Shown here one piece after another: positions 1 to 7,028 of a stretch of DNA of 37,643 nt. The DNA comes from an uncultured bacterium (GTDB lineage: Bacteria > Bacillota > Clostridia > Oscillospirales > Oscillospiraceae). The stretch lies in NCBI GenBank assembly GCA_948469375.1, contig CAOKLO010000033.1, positions 1 through 37,643 on the forward strand, read 5' to 3'. The notes under the pieces are model-generated. The model had not been told where the DNA came from. It did no database searches and saw only the letters and a program-made list of their open reading frames with translations. Position 1 is the stretch's first letter. Every line of letters begins with the position of its first letter. Both the position numbers and the translations under genes were made by a program.

Positions 1-60
1 CTCTATTTTCGCACTTATCATCGATTTGTGCAATATTTATTTTTCAAACAAGCCCAAATC

Positions 61-78
61 GTTCGACACGGTTCGACA
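61..78. repeat. GTTCGACA direct repeat
   Basis: The octamer GTTCGACA occurs at 61-68 and again at 71-78, a 10-bp period, about 10 bp upstream of a candidate promoter (TTACAA at 89-94, 16-bp spacer, TATGCT at 111-116) for the gene starting at 168. One helical-turn spacing suits a repeated protein binding site. No matching regulator is visible in the window. Confidence 0.3.
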
Positions 79-167
79 GGATATTTTTTTACAATCTGCT
101 AAATTTGTGTTATGCTATATACGTGATATAGTACGCTTAAAAGCTATGACGAAAGAGGGCTGATGTT

Positions 168-1028
168 ATGCCGCAAATGAACTTCACACATTTCCGAGGG
201 GCCGTCCCCCGGTTCCGAAACTATGCCGCCGTTGCGGAACAGAGGGTGCTGTTCATCACGCCGGAGGCCGGTGTACTGCCTCGCCGCTATGACCCCTTCG
301 AGGACAGCGAGGGCTTGCTGCTGGACGTGGTGCGGGCCGGGGCGGCGGTGGCGGGTTGTGACGCTTTCATGGACTACTGTCTCTCCCACAAAATGCTCCC
401 CCTGCGGGACGCCGAGTTTTGGCGGGATTGCGATTTTTTTACCGTCCGCCCCGATGGGGTACAGCCGCTTGTTGATACCCTGCTGACCTTTGTCCGGCTC
501 TATGGCCTCCCGGTATGGGAGCAGAATACTATCGTCACCACAAGTTATCCCGCCCGGTATGAACAGCGGGCTATAGCGGTTCATTTCAGCGAGGATGATG
601 GCGGTAATGATATGGTGTACCTCGCCCATTACGAGGCCGTAAAACGGGCTTGCAGCCGTTCCGGGGCCGTCCCTGCGTGTACGCTGGCCCTCATGCTGTT
701 GGACTTCTACCTTCGATTTTTAGAAGGTGTGGACGGCGGTCACTTCTTCATTCGCAACGCCGAATGGACGCTGGATTTCGAGCACAACAAAACACCTGAG
801 CTGAGAGCCCAGGTGTACGATTTGACGACCTGTATCAATCTGGCTTATGCCCAGCTTGTTTCCGGCGAGGGCAAGGCTGTCCGGCAATGCAAACACTGTC
901 AGAAGTTCTTCATTGCCGATGATTGGCGGGCGGAATACTGTTCTCCCCGGTGCCGGGGTGCCTATAACTCTAAAATGACAAGGAAAAGGGTAAAAGAGCG
1001 GAAAGAGAGAGAACAAGCGAAAATTTGA
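168..1028 (+). CDS. DUF6076-type protein with C-terminal zinc-finger-like motif
   Basis: A 286-aa protein of unknown function. The C-terminus carries a four-cysteine cluster (C241-x2-C244-x13-C258-x3-C262) followed by a very basic tail (MTRKRVKERKERE), which resembles CGNR-like zinc fingers and suggests nucleic-acid binding. I associate this architecture with DUF6076 proteins, which I recall being common beside integrases in Firmicute mobile elements; this is from memory. The ATG at 168 follows a GAAAGAGGG stretch, a moderate ribosome binding site. It lies 75 bp upstream of the integrase start on the same strand, so it is probably element cargo. No signal peptide or membrane segment is seen. 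A 161-residue open frame on the opposite strand is a codon-bias shadow. Confidence 0.75.
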   Translation: MPQMNFTHFRGAVPRFRNYAAVAEQRVLFITPEAGVLPRRYDPFEDSEGLLLDVVRAGAAVAGCDAFMDYCLSHKMLPLRDAEFWRDCDFFTVRPDGVQPLVDTLLTFVRLYGLPVWEQNTIVTTSYPARYEQRAIAVHFSEDDGGNDMVYLAHYEAVKRACSRSGAVPACTLALMLLDFYLRFLEGVDGGHFFIRNAEWTLDFEHNKTPELRAQVYDLTTCINLAYAQLVSGEGKAVRQCKHCQKFFIADDWRAEYCSPRCRGAYNSKMTRKRVKERKEREQAKI

Positions 1029-1102
1029 CCTGTCTGCCGCTGTATGTTACAATAAAGATAACCTATCACGGTAGGACTGGTTCACACCCGGAAAGGAGAA
1101 GT

Positions 1103-2272
1103 ATGCCGCGCAAAGCAAAGAAAAACGCGCAGGGTGCGGGAACCATCCGCAAACGATCTGATGGCCGCTGGGAAGCCCGGTATACTGTGGGCTTTGACCC
1201 GGTGACCGGCAAGCAGAAGCAAAAATCCATCTATGGCAAAACCCAGAGAGAGGTTCGGGAGCGGTTGGCGGAAATTACTACTGAACTTGACAATGGCACC
1301 TATATCGAGCCGTCCAAAAACACGGTTGGAGAATGGCTGGACACCTGGGTTGGAACCTATGCACAGTTTTCCGTCAAGCCCTATACATTGGACGCCTACC
1401 AGCGCATTTGCCACAATTACCTCACACCAGCTTTGGGAACCCTCCGCCTGTCGGAACTGACCGCGCCGCACATCCAGCGTTTCTACAACAGCCTTTTGAT
1501 GGAGAGGGGCCTATCTCCCAAAACGGTGCGGAATATCCATGGGGTGCTTCACCGCGCGCTGGAACAGGCCATGAAACTTGGTATGCTCCGCAGTAACCCC
1601 ACCGAGCTGTGCGACCTTCCCAAAGCCAGACGTAAGGAGATTCGCCCCATGGAACAGGACAAAATCGGGGCGTTTTTACAGGAAATCAAAGGGAGCAAAT
1701 ATGAACTACTCTATTTGGTCACACTGTTCACCGGGATGCGGCAGGGCGAGGTGTTGGGACTGACCTGGGATTGCGTAGATTTCACCCACAACACGCTTTA
1801 CATCAATAAGCAGTTGCAAAAGACGAAAAAGGTCGGCGGCGAGTACGCCTTGGCCCCCACAAAGAACAGCCGGGCCAGGGTTATCATCGTGGCGGCTTCG
1901 GTCTTGGCCCTGCTCAAACAGCAGAAAAGCCGACAGGAACAGGCGCAGTTGCTGGCGGGGAGCGGGTGGGATAACCGCTGGGGCCTGGTTTTTACCAATG
2001 AATTGGGTGGGCATCTCTCGCATTTCACGGTCTATAAGCATTTCAAGGAGGCTGTCAGGGCCATCGGGCTGGATGAAGAACGTTTCCACGATTTACGTCA
2101 CAGCTATGCGGTTGCCGCCATTGAGAGCGGTGACGATATCAAAACGGTACAGAGCAACCTGGGCCACGCCACCGCCAGCTTCACCCTGGACGTATACGGC
2201 CATGTCTCCCAAAAGATGCGCCAGCAGTCAGCCGAGCGCATGGAGCAGTTTATCCGCAAGGTGTCCGGATAA
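1103..2272 (+). CDS. Tyrosine recombinase / site-specific integrase (Tn916/phage type)
   Basis: A 389-aa integrase that would catalyse integration and excision of the mobile element whose right end lies here. Visible catalytic residues are R213 (TGMRQGE), candidate K254 (PTKNSRAR), H329 and R332 (HDLRH), H355 (GHA) and nucleophile Y365 (YGHVSQ). The N-terminus has the lysine-rich arm-binding region with GTIRKRSDGRWEARY, then a SAM-like core-binding domain at about 65-150. ATG at 1103 is preferred to the open frame beginning at 1025 because GAAAGGAGAAGT sits just upstream. Length is normal for the family, so it is probably intact. It ends 85 bp from the encoded CCA of a tRNA-Ser gene transcribed toward it, the usual arrangement for an element inserted at a tRNA 3' end. 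No excisionase is visible. Confidence 0.93.
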   Translation: MPRKAKKNAQGAGTIRKRSDGRWEARYTVGFDPVTGKQKQKSIYGKTQREVRERLAEITTELDNGTYIEPSKNTVGEWLDTWVGTYAQFSVKPYTLDAYQRICHNYLTPALGTLRLSELTAPHIQRFYNSLLMERGLSPKTVRNIHGVLHRALEQAMKLGMLRSNPTELCDLPKARRKEIRPMEQDKIGAFLQEIKGSKYELLYLVTLFTGMRQGEVLGLTWDCVDFTHNTLYINKQLQKTKKVGGEYALAPTKNSRARVIIVAASVLALLKQQKSRQEQAQLLAGSGWDNRWGLVFTNELGGHLSHFTVYKHFKEAVRAIGLDEERFHDLRHSYAVAAIESGDDIKTVQSNLGHATASFTLDVYGHVSQKMRQQSAERMEQFIRKVSG

Positions 2273-2287
2273 ACCCGCAAAAATCCG

Positions 2288-2309
2288 GTAAGGGTCAGCG
2301 TAAGGGTCA
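2288..2309. repeat. Tandem GTAAGGGTCA repeats at element end
   Basis: GTAAGGGTCA occurs at 2288-2297 and 2300-2309 (12-bp period), between the integrase stop and the tRNA-Ser terminator. Repeats just inside an attachment site are typical integrase arm-type sites. That role is inferred only from position. Confidence 0.4.
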
Positions 2310-2318
2310 AAGGACAGC

Positions 2319-2351
2319 TAAAAGCCCTGGAACCGTTGCGATTCCAGGGCT
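2319..2351 (-). terminator. Terminator of the tRNA-Ser genes
   Basis: Perfect 10-bp stem AGCCCTGGAA/TTCCAGGGCT (2323-2332 with 2342-2351), 9-nt loop, followed on the minus strand by a short T run. It lies immediately past the tRNA-Ser(GCU) 3' end. If it is the native terminator, the mobile-element boundary lies to its left. Confidence 0.6.
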
Positions 2352-2356
2352 GACGC

Positions 2357-2447
2357 TGGCGCGGAAGGAGGGATTTGAACCCTCGCACGGTTTTACCCGC
2401 CTACTCCCTTAGCAGGGGAGCCCCTTCGGCCACTTGGGTACTTCCGC
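2357..2447 (-). tRNA. tRNA-Ser (anticodon GCU)
   Basis: Reads on the minus strand from GCGGAAGTA to CTTCCGC, discriminator G, with CCA encoded (2357-2359). The 7-bp acceptor stem is perfect. The anticodon loop is CTGCTAA inside a CTCCC/GGGAG stem, giving anticodon GCU, and a long class II variable arm and GTTCAAATC T-loop are present. Likely chromosomal target of the neighbouring integrase. Confidence 0.95.
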
Positions 2448-2482
2448 GTGTCGAAAACATCGAAAATGATGAAATTGTAATC

Positions 2483-2569
2483 TGGCGGAGAGAGTGGGAT
2501 TCGAACCCACGGCCCTTGCGGGTCACCGGTTTTCAAGACCGGCTCCTTAAACCACTCGGACATCTCTCC
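2483..2569 (-). tRNA. tRNA-Ser (anticodon UGA)
   Basis: Minus-strand gene with acceptor GGAGAGA/TCTCTCC, discriminator G and encoded CCA (2483-2485). The anticodon loop is CTTGAAA, giving UGA, within a CCGGT/ACCGG stem. A long class II variable arm and GTTCGAATC T-loop are present. It lies 35 bp upstream of the tRNA-Ser(GCU) gene and is probably co-transcribed with it. Confidence 0.96.
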
Positions 2570-2714
2570 ATATTGGAAACCGTCCAAACGCAAGTGTTAT
2601 ATTACCATACTCTATATCGTTTGTCAACGGGCAAATTTTCTTTCTTTGTGCCAAAAGGAACAGCATTGAGGCAAAACACCCGTCCTCAGAACAGGCCTGG
2701 AGGGAGGTAACATC

Positions 2715-2768
2715 ATGGAAAACGTCATCAGTGTCGCCTGCCCGTCAAAGAGCCCGGATACTCAATAA
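2715..2768 (+). CDS. Possible 17-aa ORF with strong ribosome binding site
   Basis: ATG at 2715 is preceded by GGGAGGTAACATC, a near-ideal Shine-Dalgarno site with good spacing. The frame encodes MENVISVACPSKSPDTQ and its TAA lies exactly in the loop of the hairpin at 2751-2781. I recognise no family. It could be a leader or small peptide, or the Shine-Dalgarno match may be chance. Nothing else is visible in the 250 bp between the tRNA genes and the debranching enzyme. Confidence 0.35.
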   Translation: MENVISVACPSKSPDTQ

Positions 2769-2781
2769 GAGTATCCGGGCT
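2751..2781 (-). terminator. 13-bp hairpin terminator downstream of glgX
   Basis: Perfect stem AGCCCGGATACTC/GAGTATCCGGGCT with loop AATAA, 38 bp beyond the glgX stop. The minus-strand 3' flank is CTTTG, a weak U tract. It can fold on either strand. Confidence 0.65.
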
Positions 2782-2818
2782 GCAAGATTGAATATGCGGT
2801 GTACAACTACGCTGTCTT

Positions 2819-4924
2819 TTATTTGGCCTGGAACACCATCACGGTGCGCGGTCCAATGGTGAAGCCGCTGCCGTTGACAAACCAGGAATGCTGCTCCTCA
2901 TCCCAGGTGTTTACCACACACTCCCAGCGCATGGACGCGGGCAGCTGGGGCAGGGTGGTGTGAAGCTCCTCCCAATAGGAGTTGGAGGCCACGTAAACGA
3001 TCTGAGGGCCCACATTCCGCTCCGCCCCGGCGAACATGACGCCCACATAGTGGTCGTGGGAGTCAAACTGCGCCTTCCAGGGGGATACGCCGTGGAAGCT
3101 GACGTCCGGGAAGCCGCAGGCTCCGCCGCTCATGTCCCGGCGGAGCACCCGGTGCTCCTTGCGGAAACGGATCATAAACTGGAAGAACCGGAACAGCCCT
3201 TGGTTTTTCTCCAGCAGAGACCAGTCCAGCCAGGAGATAAGATTGTCCTGACAATAAGCGTTGTTGTTGCCAAACTGGGTGTTGCCGAACTCGTCCCCCG
3301 CCAAAAACATGGGGATGCCCCGGGAGCACATCAAGACGGCGAAGGCGTTTCGAACCATCCGCTGGCGCAGAGCGTTGACATTGGGGTCGCCGGTCTCCCC
3401 TTCCGCGCCGCAGTTCCAGCTGTTGTTGTCGTTGGCGCCGTCGGTATTGTTCCAGCCGTTGCCCTCGTTGTGCTTTTCGTTGTAGGCGTACAGGTCGTGG
3501 AGGGTAAACCCATCGTGGCAGGTGAGGAAGTTCACCGAAGCGTTTTTCCGGGCGGCGGCGTCGTAGATATCGTGGGACCCGGCGATACGCAGGGCTGCGG
3601 CATGGGCCATGCCGCAGTCCCCCTTCAGATAACGGCGCATGTCGTCCCGGTAACGGCCGTTCCACTCCGCCCAGCGGTTCCAGGCGGGGAAGGTGCCCAC
3701 CTGGTACAGCCCTCCCGCGTCCCAGGCCTCGGCGATGAGCTTTACGTTCCCCAGAATGGGGTCGAAGGCCATGGCCTGGAGCAGCGGGGGGGACACCATG
3801 GGCGCGCCATTTTCGTCCCGGCCCAGGATGGAGGCCAGGTCGAACCGGAAGCCGTCCACCCGGTAGGTGGTCACCCAGTAGCGCAGGCAGTCCAGGATCA
3901 TCTGGTGGACCATGGGGTGGTTGCAGTTCAGGGTGTTGCCGCAGCCGGAGAAATTGTAATAATAACCCTCCGCGGTGAGAAGGTAATAGATGTTGTTGTC
4001 AAAGCCCTTGAAGGAGAAGAAGGGGCCCATCTCGTTTCCCTCAGCGGTGTGGTTGAACACCACGTCCAGATAGACCTCAATGCCCCGCTCGTTGCAGGCC
4101 CGGATCAGCCGCTTGAGCTCGTTGCCCTCCCGGTTGTACTCGGTGCTGGCGGTGTAGCTGGTGTTGGGCGCGAAAAAGCTGACGGTGTTGTAGCCCCAGT
4201 AGTTGTAAAGCTTTTCTCCGTTTACCTCCCGGTAGTCCAGCATCTCGTCGAACTCAAAGATGGGCATCAGCTCGATGGCGTTCACCCCCAGCTCCTGGAG
4301 GTAGGGGATTTTCTCCATCAGTCCCGCGAAGGTGCCGGGGTGTTCCACACCGGAGGAGCCGTCCCTGGTAAAGCCCCGGACGTGGAGCTCGTAGATGATA
4401 AGGTCTTCGCTGGGGATGAGGGGCTGGCCCATATTGCCCCAGTCGAAGTCGTCCTTCACCACCCGGGCCTTGTAGTGCTGGCCGTGGGGCGTGGTCTCTC
4501 CCCAGCGGCTCTGACCGGTGACCGCTTTGGCGTAGGGGTCCAGAAGATAGCGGTTTTTGTCGAAAATGAGCCCCTTTTTCGGCTCATAGGGGCCGTCCAC
4601 CCGGTATGCGTACTCAAATTCCTCGATGTTCAGCTTGAACACGATCATGGAGTACACGTTGCCGATGCGGTAGTGCTCCGGGAAGGGAAGCACCGCGAAG
4701 GGCTCGTCCTGCTCCCGGTGGAACAGCAGCAGCTCGATATTAGTGGCTCCGTGGGAGTAGACGGTGAAATTCACGCCGCCGGGAATGGCGGTGGCGCCGT
4801 TGATGTCGTAAAAGCCGGGACGGACCTCGAAGCCCGCGATGTTGTCCAGCGGCACCAGGTGGATGGAACGGGGCAGAACCACGCCGGGCTCCGGTTTGGA
4901 TACGGGGGTGCGTTTACCGCTCAT
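2819..4924 (-). CDS. glgX: Glycogen debranching enzyme (GH13 isoamylase/GlgX type)
   Basis: A 701-aa GH13 enzyme that hydrolyses alpha-1,6 branches in glycogen or limit dextrins in the cytoplasm. An N-terminal CBM48-like beta domain (about 30-130) precedes the barrel. Catalytic motifs are all present: DVVFNHTAEG (region I), GFRFD with nucleophile D362, IAEAWD with acid/base E399, and TCHDGFTL with D471. Length fits the GlgX/TreX family, and no signal peptide is seen, so it is intracellular. ATG at 4924 follows GGAAGGAAGATCGTGCT. The nitroreductase gene ends 59 bp upstream on the same strand, so read-through is possible. It would supply linear glucan to the glycogen phosphorylase at 18127-20421. 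A 695-residue open frame on the other strand is a GC shadow. Confidence 0.93.
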   Translation of the reverse strand: MSGKRTPVSKPEPGVVLPRSIHLVPLDNIAGFEVRPGFYDINGATAIPGGVNFTVYSHGATNIELLLFHREQDEPFAVLPFPEHYRIGNVYSMIVFKLNIEEFEYAYRVDGPYEPKKGLIFDKNRYLLDPYAKAVTGQSRWGETTPHGQHYKARVVKDDFDWGNMGQPLIPSEDLIIYELHVRGFTRDGSSGVEHPGTFAGLMEKIPYLQELGVNAIELMPIFEFDEMLDYREVNGEKLYNYWGYNTVSFFAPNTSYTASTEYNREGNELKRLIRACNERGIEVYLDVVFNHTAEGNEMGPFFSFKGFDNNIYYLLTAEGYYYNFSGCGNTLNCNHPMVHQMILDCLRYWVTTYRVDGFRFDLASILGRDENGAPMVSPPLLQAMAFDPILGNVKLIAEAWDAGGLYQVGTFPAWNRWAEWNGRYRDDMRRYLKGDCGMAHAAALRIAGSHDIYDAAARKNASVNFLTCHDGFTLHDLYAYNEKHNEGNGWNNTDGANDNNSWNCGAEGETGDPNVNALRQRMVRNAFAVLMCSRGIPMFLAGDEFGNTQFGNNNAYCQDNLISWLDWSLLEKNQGLFRFFQFMIRFRKEHRVLRRDMSGGACGFPDVSFHGVSPWKAQFDSHDHYVGVMFAGAERNVGPQIVYVASNSYWEELHTTLPQLPASMRWECVVNTWDEEQHSWFVNGSGFTIGPRTVMVFQAK

Positions 4925-4983
4925 AGCACGATCTTCCTTCCTCGCCGCGCCGGGGGCGCGGGTATGACTGTTTGACTCCGTCC

Positions 4984-5490
4984 TCAGAGCCAGGTGACTT
5001 TATCGGCCTGATAGAAGCCCCGTGCAGGCGGCTCCTCGTCGGGCACGCCCACGGAAATCAGGGCTACGGGGACCGATTTTGCCCCTACCACCCGGGCTAC
5101 GTCCTCCACCCGCTCCTGACGGGGCCAGCAGCCGCACCAGCAGGCGCCGTAGCCCAGCGCCGCGGCCTGTACCAGCAGGTTTTCCACCGCCGCGCCGCAG
5201 TCCAGGGGCCAAAAGCCCTCGCATACGTCCGCCTGGGCCTCCGGCAGGGCGCACACCACGATGGCCAGGGAGGCCGTCTCCAGCATACCCGCAAAGGGAT
5301 GGACGGCGTGCAGCTTGGCCTTCACCTCTGGGTTCTGAACCACGAAGAACTCCCAGGGGCGGCAGTTGCAGGCGCTGGGGGCCAGCATCGCCGCCTCCAA
5401 CATGCTCTCCACGTCCGCCCTAGGGATGGACACGCCCGGCTTGAATTTGCGGATACTCCGCCGGGCGCGGATGGCTTGGTTACAATCCAT
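4984..5490 (-). CDS. Nitroreductase family protein
   Basis: A 168-aa FMN-dependent nitroreductase-fold protein of the short class typical of anaerobic Firmicutes. Family features are the N-terminal RRSIRKF phosphate-binding segment, APSACNCRPWEFFVV in the FMN region, and the late-helix GYGACWCGCWP segment. The physiological substrate cannot be inferred; members reduce nitro compounds, quinones or other acceptors with NAD(P)H. ATG at 5490 follows GAGGAGGGAATCAT. Several cysteines (CNC, CWCGC) are notable, but no ferredoxin cluster motif is present. It may be co-transcribed with glgX. Confidence 0.88.
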   Translation of the reverse strand: MDCNQAIRARRSIRKFKPGVSIPRADVESMLEAAMLAPSACNCRPWEFFVVQNPEVKAKLHAVHPFAGMLETASLAIVVCALPEAQADVCEGFWPLDCGAAVENLLVQAAALGYGACWCGCWPRQERVEDVARVVGAKSVPVALISVGVPDEEPPARGFYQADKVTWL

Positions 5491-5519
5491 ATGATTCCCT
5501 CCTCTTCAAAAATAAAAAC

Positions 5520-5541
5520 CGGGCGGGCCGCAGCCCGCCCG
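5520..5541 (-). terminator. Rho-independent terminator after the small P-loop gene
   Basis: Stem CGGGCGGGC/GCCCGCCCG (5520-5528 with 5533-5541) followed on the minus strand by TTTTTATTTTTG. It separates the P-loop gene from the nitroreductase start. A second small hairpin, ATCCCA/TGGGAT, lies at 5543-5560. Confidence 0.8.
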
Positions 5542-5561
5542 ATCCCAAAAAATGTGGGATT

Positions 5562-5972
5562 TTAGAAGTACTTCTTCACGCCGTCGCTGGCTTTATCGGC
5601 GTCCTCGCTGATGGAGATGGTGTACTTGATGCCGGTCTTCTGGGAGAAGTCGTCCAGGAAAGCCAGGAAGGGCTCCACATCGTCGTTGCCCACGGTGGGG
5701 ACCAGCTTGTTCAGGCTCTCGATGAACACATGGGTGATATCGTAATTGCTGGCATACAGGCCGTACAGGAAGCCCCGGAGGGTGTCGTAGTTGGGAATGC
5801 TGTAGTCGGAGGTGTCCACCAGGCGGATCTTGTAGTTGATTTTATAGTTCAGCTTGGAATTGTGGGCGATGGCAACCACATTGCCATGCTCCGTATCCAC
5901 CGCTGTGTTGATGAGGTCGATCATCTGCTTGGTCTTGCCGGTGCCCTTCAGGCCCATAATAACCTTGACCAT
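5562..5972 (-). CDS. Small P-loop ATP-binding protein of unknown function
   Basis: A 136-aa protein with a Walker A motif very near its N-terminus (GLKGTGKT, residues 7-14, K13) and a Walker-B-like ITHVFIES segment ending in Glu. The rest is not recognised; it looks like a minimal ATPase core without partner domains. ATG at 5972 is chosen over the longer frame starting at 6053 because TTAAGGAGTGGTCAAAA lies just upstream. A promoter (TTGAAA, 17-bp spacer, TAACAT) sits at 6025-6053 and a GGGGGACTCCCCC hairpin in the leader. It is monocistronic between two terminators. It could be a nucleoside-kinase-like or signalling ATPase, but I assign no reaction. Confidence 0.8.
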   Translation of the reverse strand: MVKVIMGLKGTGKTKQMIDLINTAVDTEHGNVVAIAHNSKLNYKINYKIRLVDTSDYSIPNYDTLRGFLYGLYASNYDITHVFIESLNKLVPTVGNDDVEPFLAFLDDFSQKTGIKYTISISEDADKASDGVKKYF

Positions 5973-6024
5973 TTTTGACCACTCCTTAACTTGGTATTGG
6001 GGGGAGTCCCCCTTTGATATTCCT

Positions 6025-6053
6025 ATGTTACCATCTTTCGGTGAAAATTTCAA
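6025..6053 (-). promoter_or_regulatory. Sigma-A promoter of the P-loop gene
   Basis: On the minus strand TTGAAA (6048-6053), 17-bp spacer, TAACAT (6025-6030), 53 bp upstream of the start codon. Confidence 0.6.
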
Positions 6054-6074
6054 TACAGGAAAGTGAAGTTCACG

Positions 6075-6094
6075 AAAAATTAGGAAAGTTTCCT
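6075..6094 (-). terminator. Weak terminator after the flavoprotein gene
   Basis: Six-bp stem AGGAAA/TTTCCT with a 1-nt centre (6082-6094), followed on the minus strand by AATTTTTC. The loop is too small for full pairing, so a 5-bp stem is more realistic. Confidence 0.35.
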
Positions 6095-6098
6095 GAAA

Positions 6099-6899
6099 TC
6101 AGGCCAGACCCTCCAGGGCGAAGTGGGCGGCGGTCTGCCCCTGCCCCACCGCCTTGGCCAGCTGGAGGGGCTGTCCGGTGCAGTCTCCGGCGGCGTACAC
6201 GCCCCGCAGATTGGTGGCCATCCGCCCGTCCACCTTGATATAACCATCCGCCAGTTCCAGCCCCGGGGCCAGGTGGGCGGGGGCGATGGAGGCGCGCAGC
6301 AGGAACACCCCGTCGCAGGGGGTATCCTCCCCCTTGGCGTCCCGCACGGCGGCCACCTTGCCCTCCCCCAGAATGGACAGCCCCGCCAGCCGCTTCACCG
6401 CCACCTGACAGCCAATGGAGCGCAGAAATTCCACTTCTTCCTCAAAATTGGGGGCGTCTCCGGCGCAGACGACGGACTTATTGCGGTAAAACATCCCGTC
6501 GCAGGTGGCGCAGTAGCTGACGCCCCGGCCCAGCAGCTCCGCCTCCCCCTTCAACGGCGCGGCCCGGGAGACCCCCAGGGCCAGGATGACTGCGGAGCCC
6601 TCCACCGCGTCGCTGCCCACCGACACCATCACCGACTTTCCCATGGGCATGACGGACAGGGCCCGGCCCGGCCGGAGCTCCGCCCCCAGGTCCTTGGCCT
6701 GGGCCAGCAGGCGGTCCAGCAATTCCTTTCCCGTCACGCCGGGCAGTCCGGGGTAGTTGGCCATCTCCGGTGCCTTACCCAGCGGCGAGGCGGCGGGGTC
6801 GTTGGAAATCACCAGCACGGATTTGTTCCGCGCCCGGGCGTGGATGGCGGCGGTGAGGCCGGCGGGGCCGCCGCCCACGACAAGCAGATCATAGTTCAT
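6099..6899 (-). CDS. Thioredoxin-reductase-like FAD oxidoreductase
   Basis: A 266-aa flavoprotein. The FAD-binding GGGPAG motif is at residues 9-14, the redox-active CATC at 130-133, and the C-terminal FAD motif GVYAAGDC at 233-240. This layout is that of low-Mr thioredoxin reductase. However, the protein is about 40-50 residues shorter than usual, and the middle NADPH domain lacks the expected GGGxS/A loop and HRR motif (it reads VVCAGDAPNFEEE at 143-155). It may therefore use another donor, as reported for clostridial ferredoxin-dependent flavin thioredoxin reductases; that is inference. No thioredoxin gene is adjacent. ATG at 6899 follows GGAAGGGCTATATC. It is divergent from the asparaginase gene, with promoters on both sides of a palindrome. 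Confidence 0.85.
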   Translation of the reverse strand: MNYDLLVVGGGPAGLTAAIHARARNKSVLVISNDPAASPLGKAPEMANYPGLPGVTGKELLDRLLAQAKDLGAELRPGRALSVMPMGKSVMVSVGSDAVEGSAVILALGVSRAAPLKGEAELLGRGVSYCATCDGMFYRNKSVVCAGDAPNFEEEVEFLRSIGCQVAVKRLAGLSILGEGKVAAVRDAKGEDTPCDGVFLLRASIAPAHLAPGLELADGYIKVDGRMATNLRGVYAAGDCTGQPLQLAKAVGQGQTAAHFALEGLA

Positions 6900-6935
6900 G
6901 ATATAGCCCTTCCTTCCAGAAATTTTATGGTTTCT

Positions 6936-6964
6936 AGTATACTATCCTTCCCATTGTCTGACAA
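6936..6964 (-). promoter_or_regulatory. Promoter of the thioredoxin-reductase-like gene
   Basis: Minus strand TTGTCA (6959-6964), 17-bp spacer, TATACT (6936-6941). Confidence 0.65.
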
Positions 6965-6965
6965 T
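6953..6965. promoter_or_regulatory. Palindrome ATTGTC-T-GACAAT between divergent promoters
   Basis: Perfect 6+1+6 palindrome overlapping the -35 box of the flavoprotein promoter and 3 bp upstream of the asparaginase -35 box. The position suits an operator controlling both genes; the regulator is unknown. Confidence 0.35.
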
Positions 6966-6967
6966 AC

Positions 6968-6996
6968 TTGCAAATTTATTTTGATTGGGGTATACT
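6968..6996 (+). promoter_or_regulatory. Promoter of the asparaginase gene
   Basis: TTGCAA (6968-6973), 17-bp spacer, TATACT (6991-6996), 33 bp upstream of the ATG. Confidence 0.65.
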
Positions 6997-7028
6997 CAAG
7001 CGGAATCAATCCAAGGAGGCGCCCGTCC

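Noticed and set aside
2888-4975. A 695-codon plus-strand frame opposite glgX
   Set aside because: It is an antisense shadow of a complete GH13 enzyme; no ribosome binding site and no recognisable domain.
6123-7028. An N-terminal extension of the asparaginase frame
   Set aside because: It lies antisense to the flavoprotein and spans both promoters; the true ATG at 7029 has a strong ribosome binding site and the family start MKRILLLTTGG.
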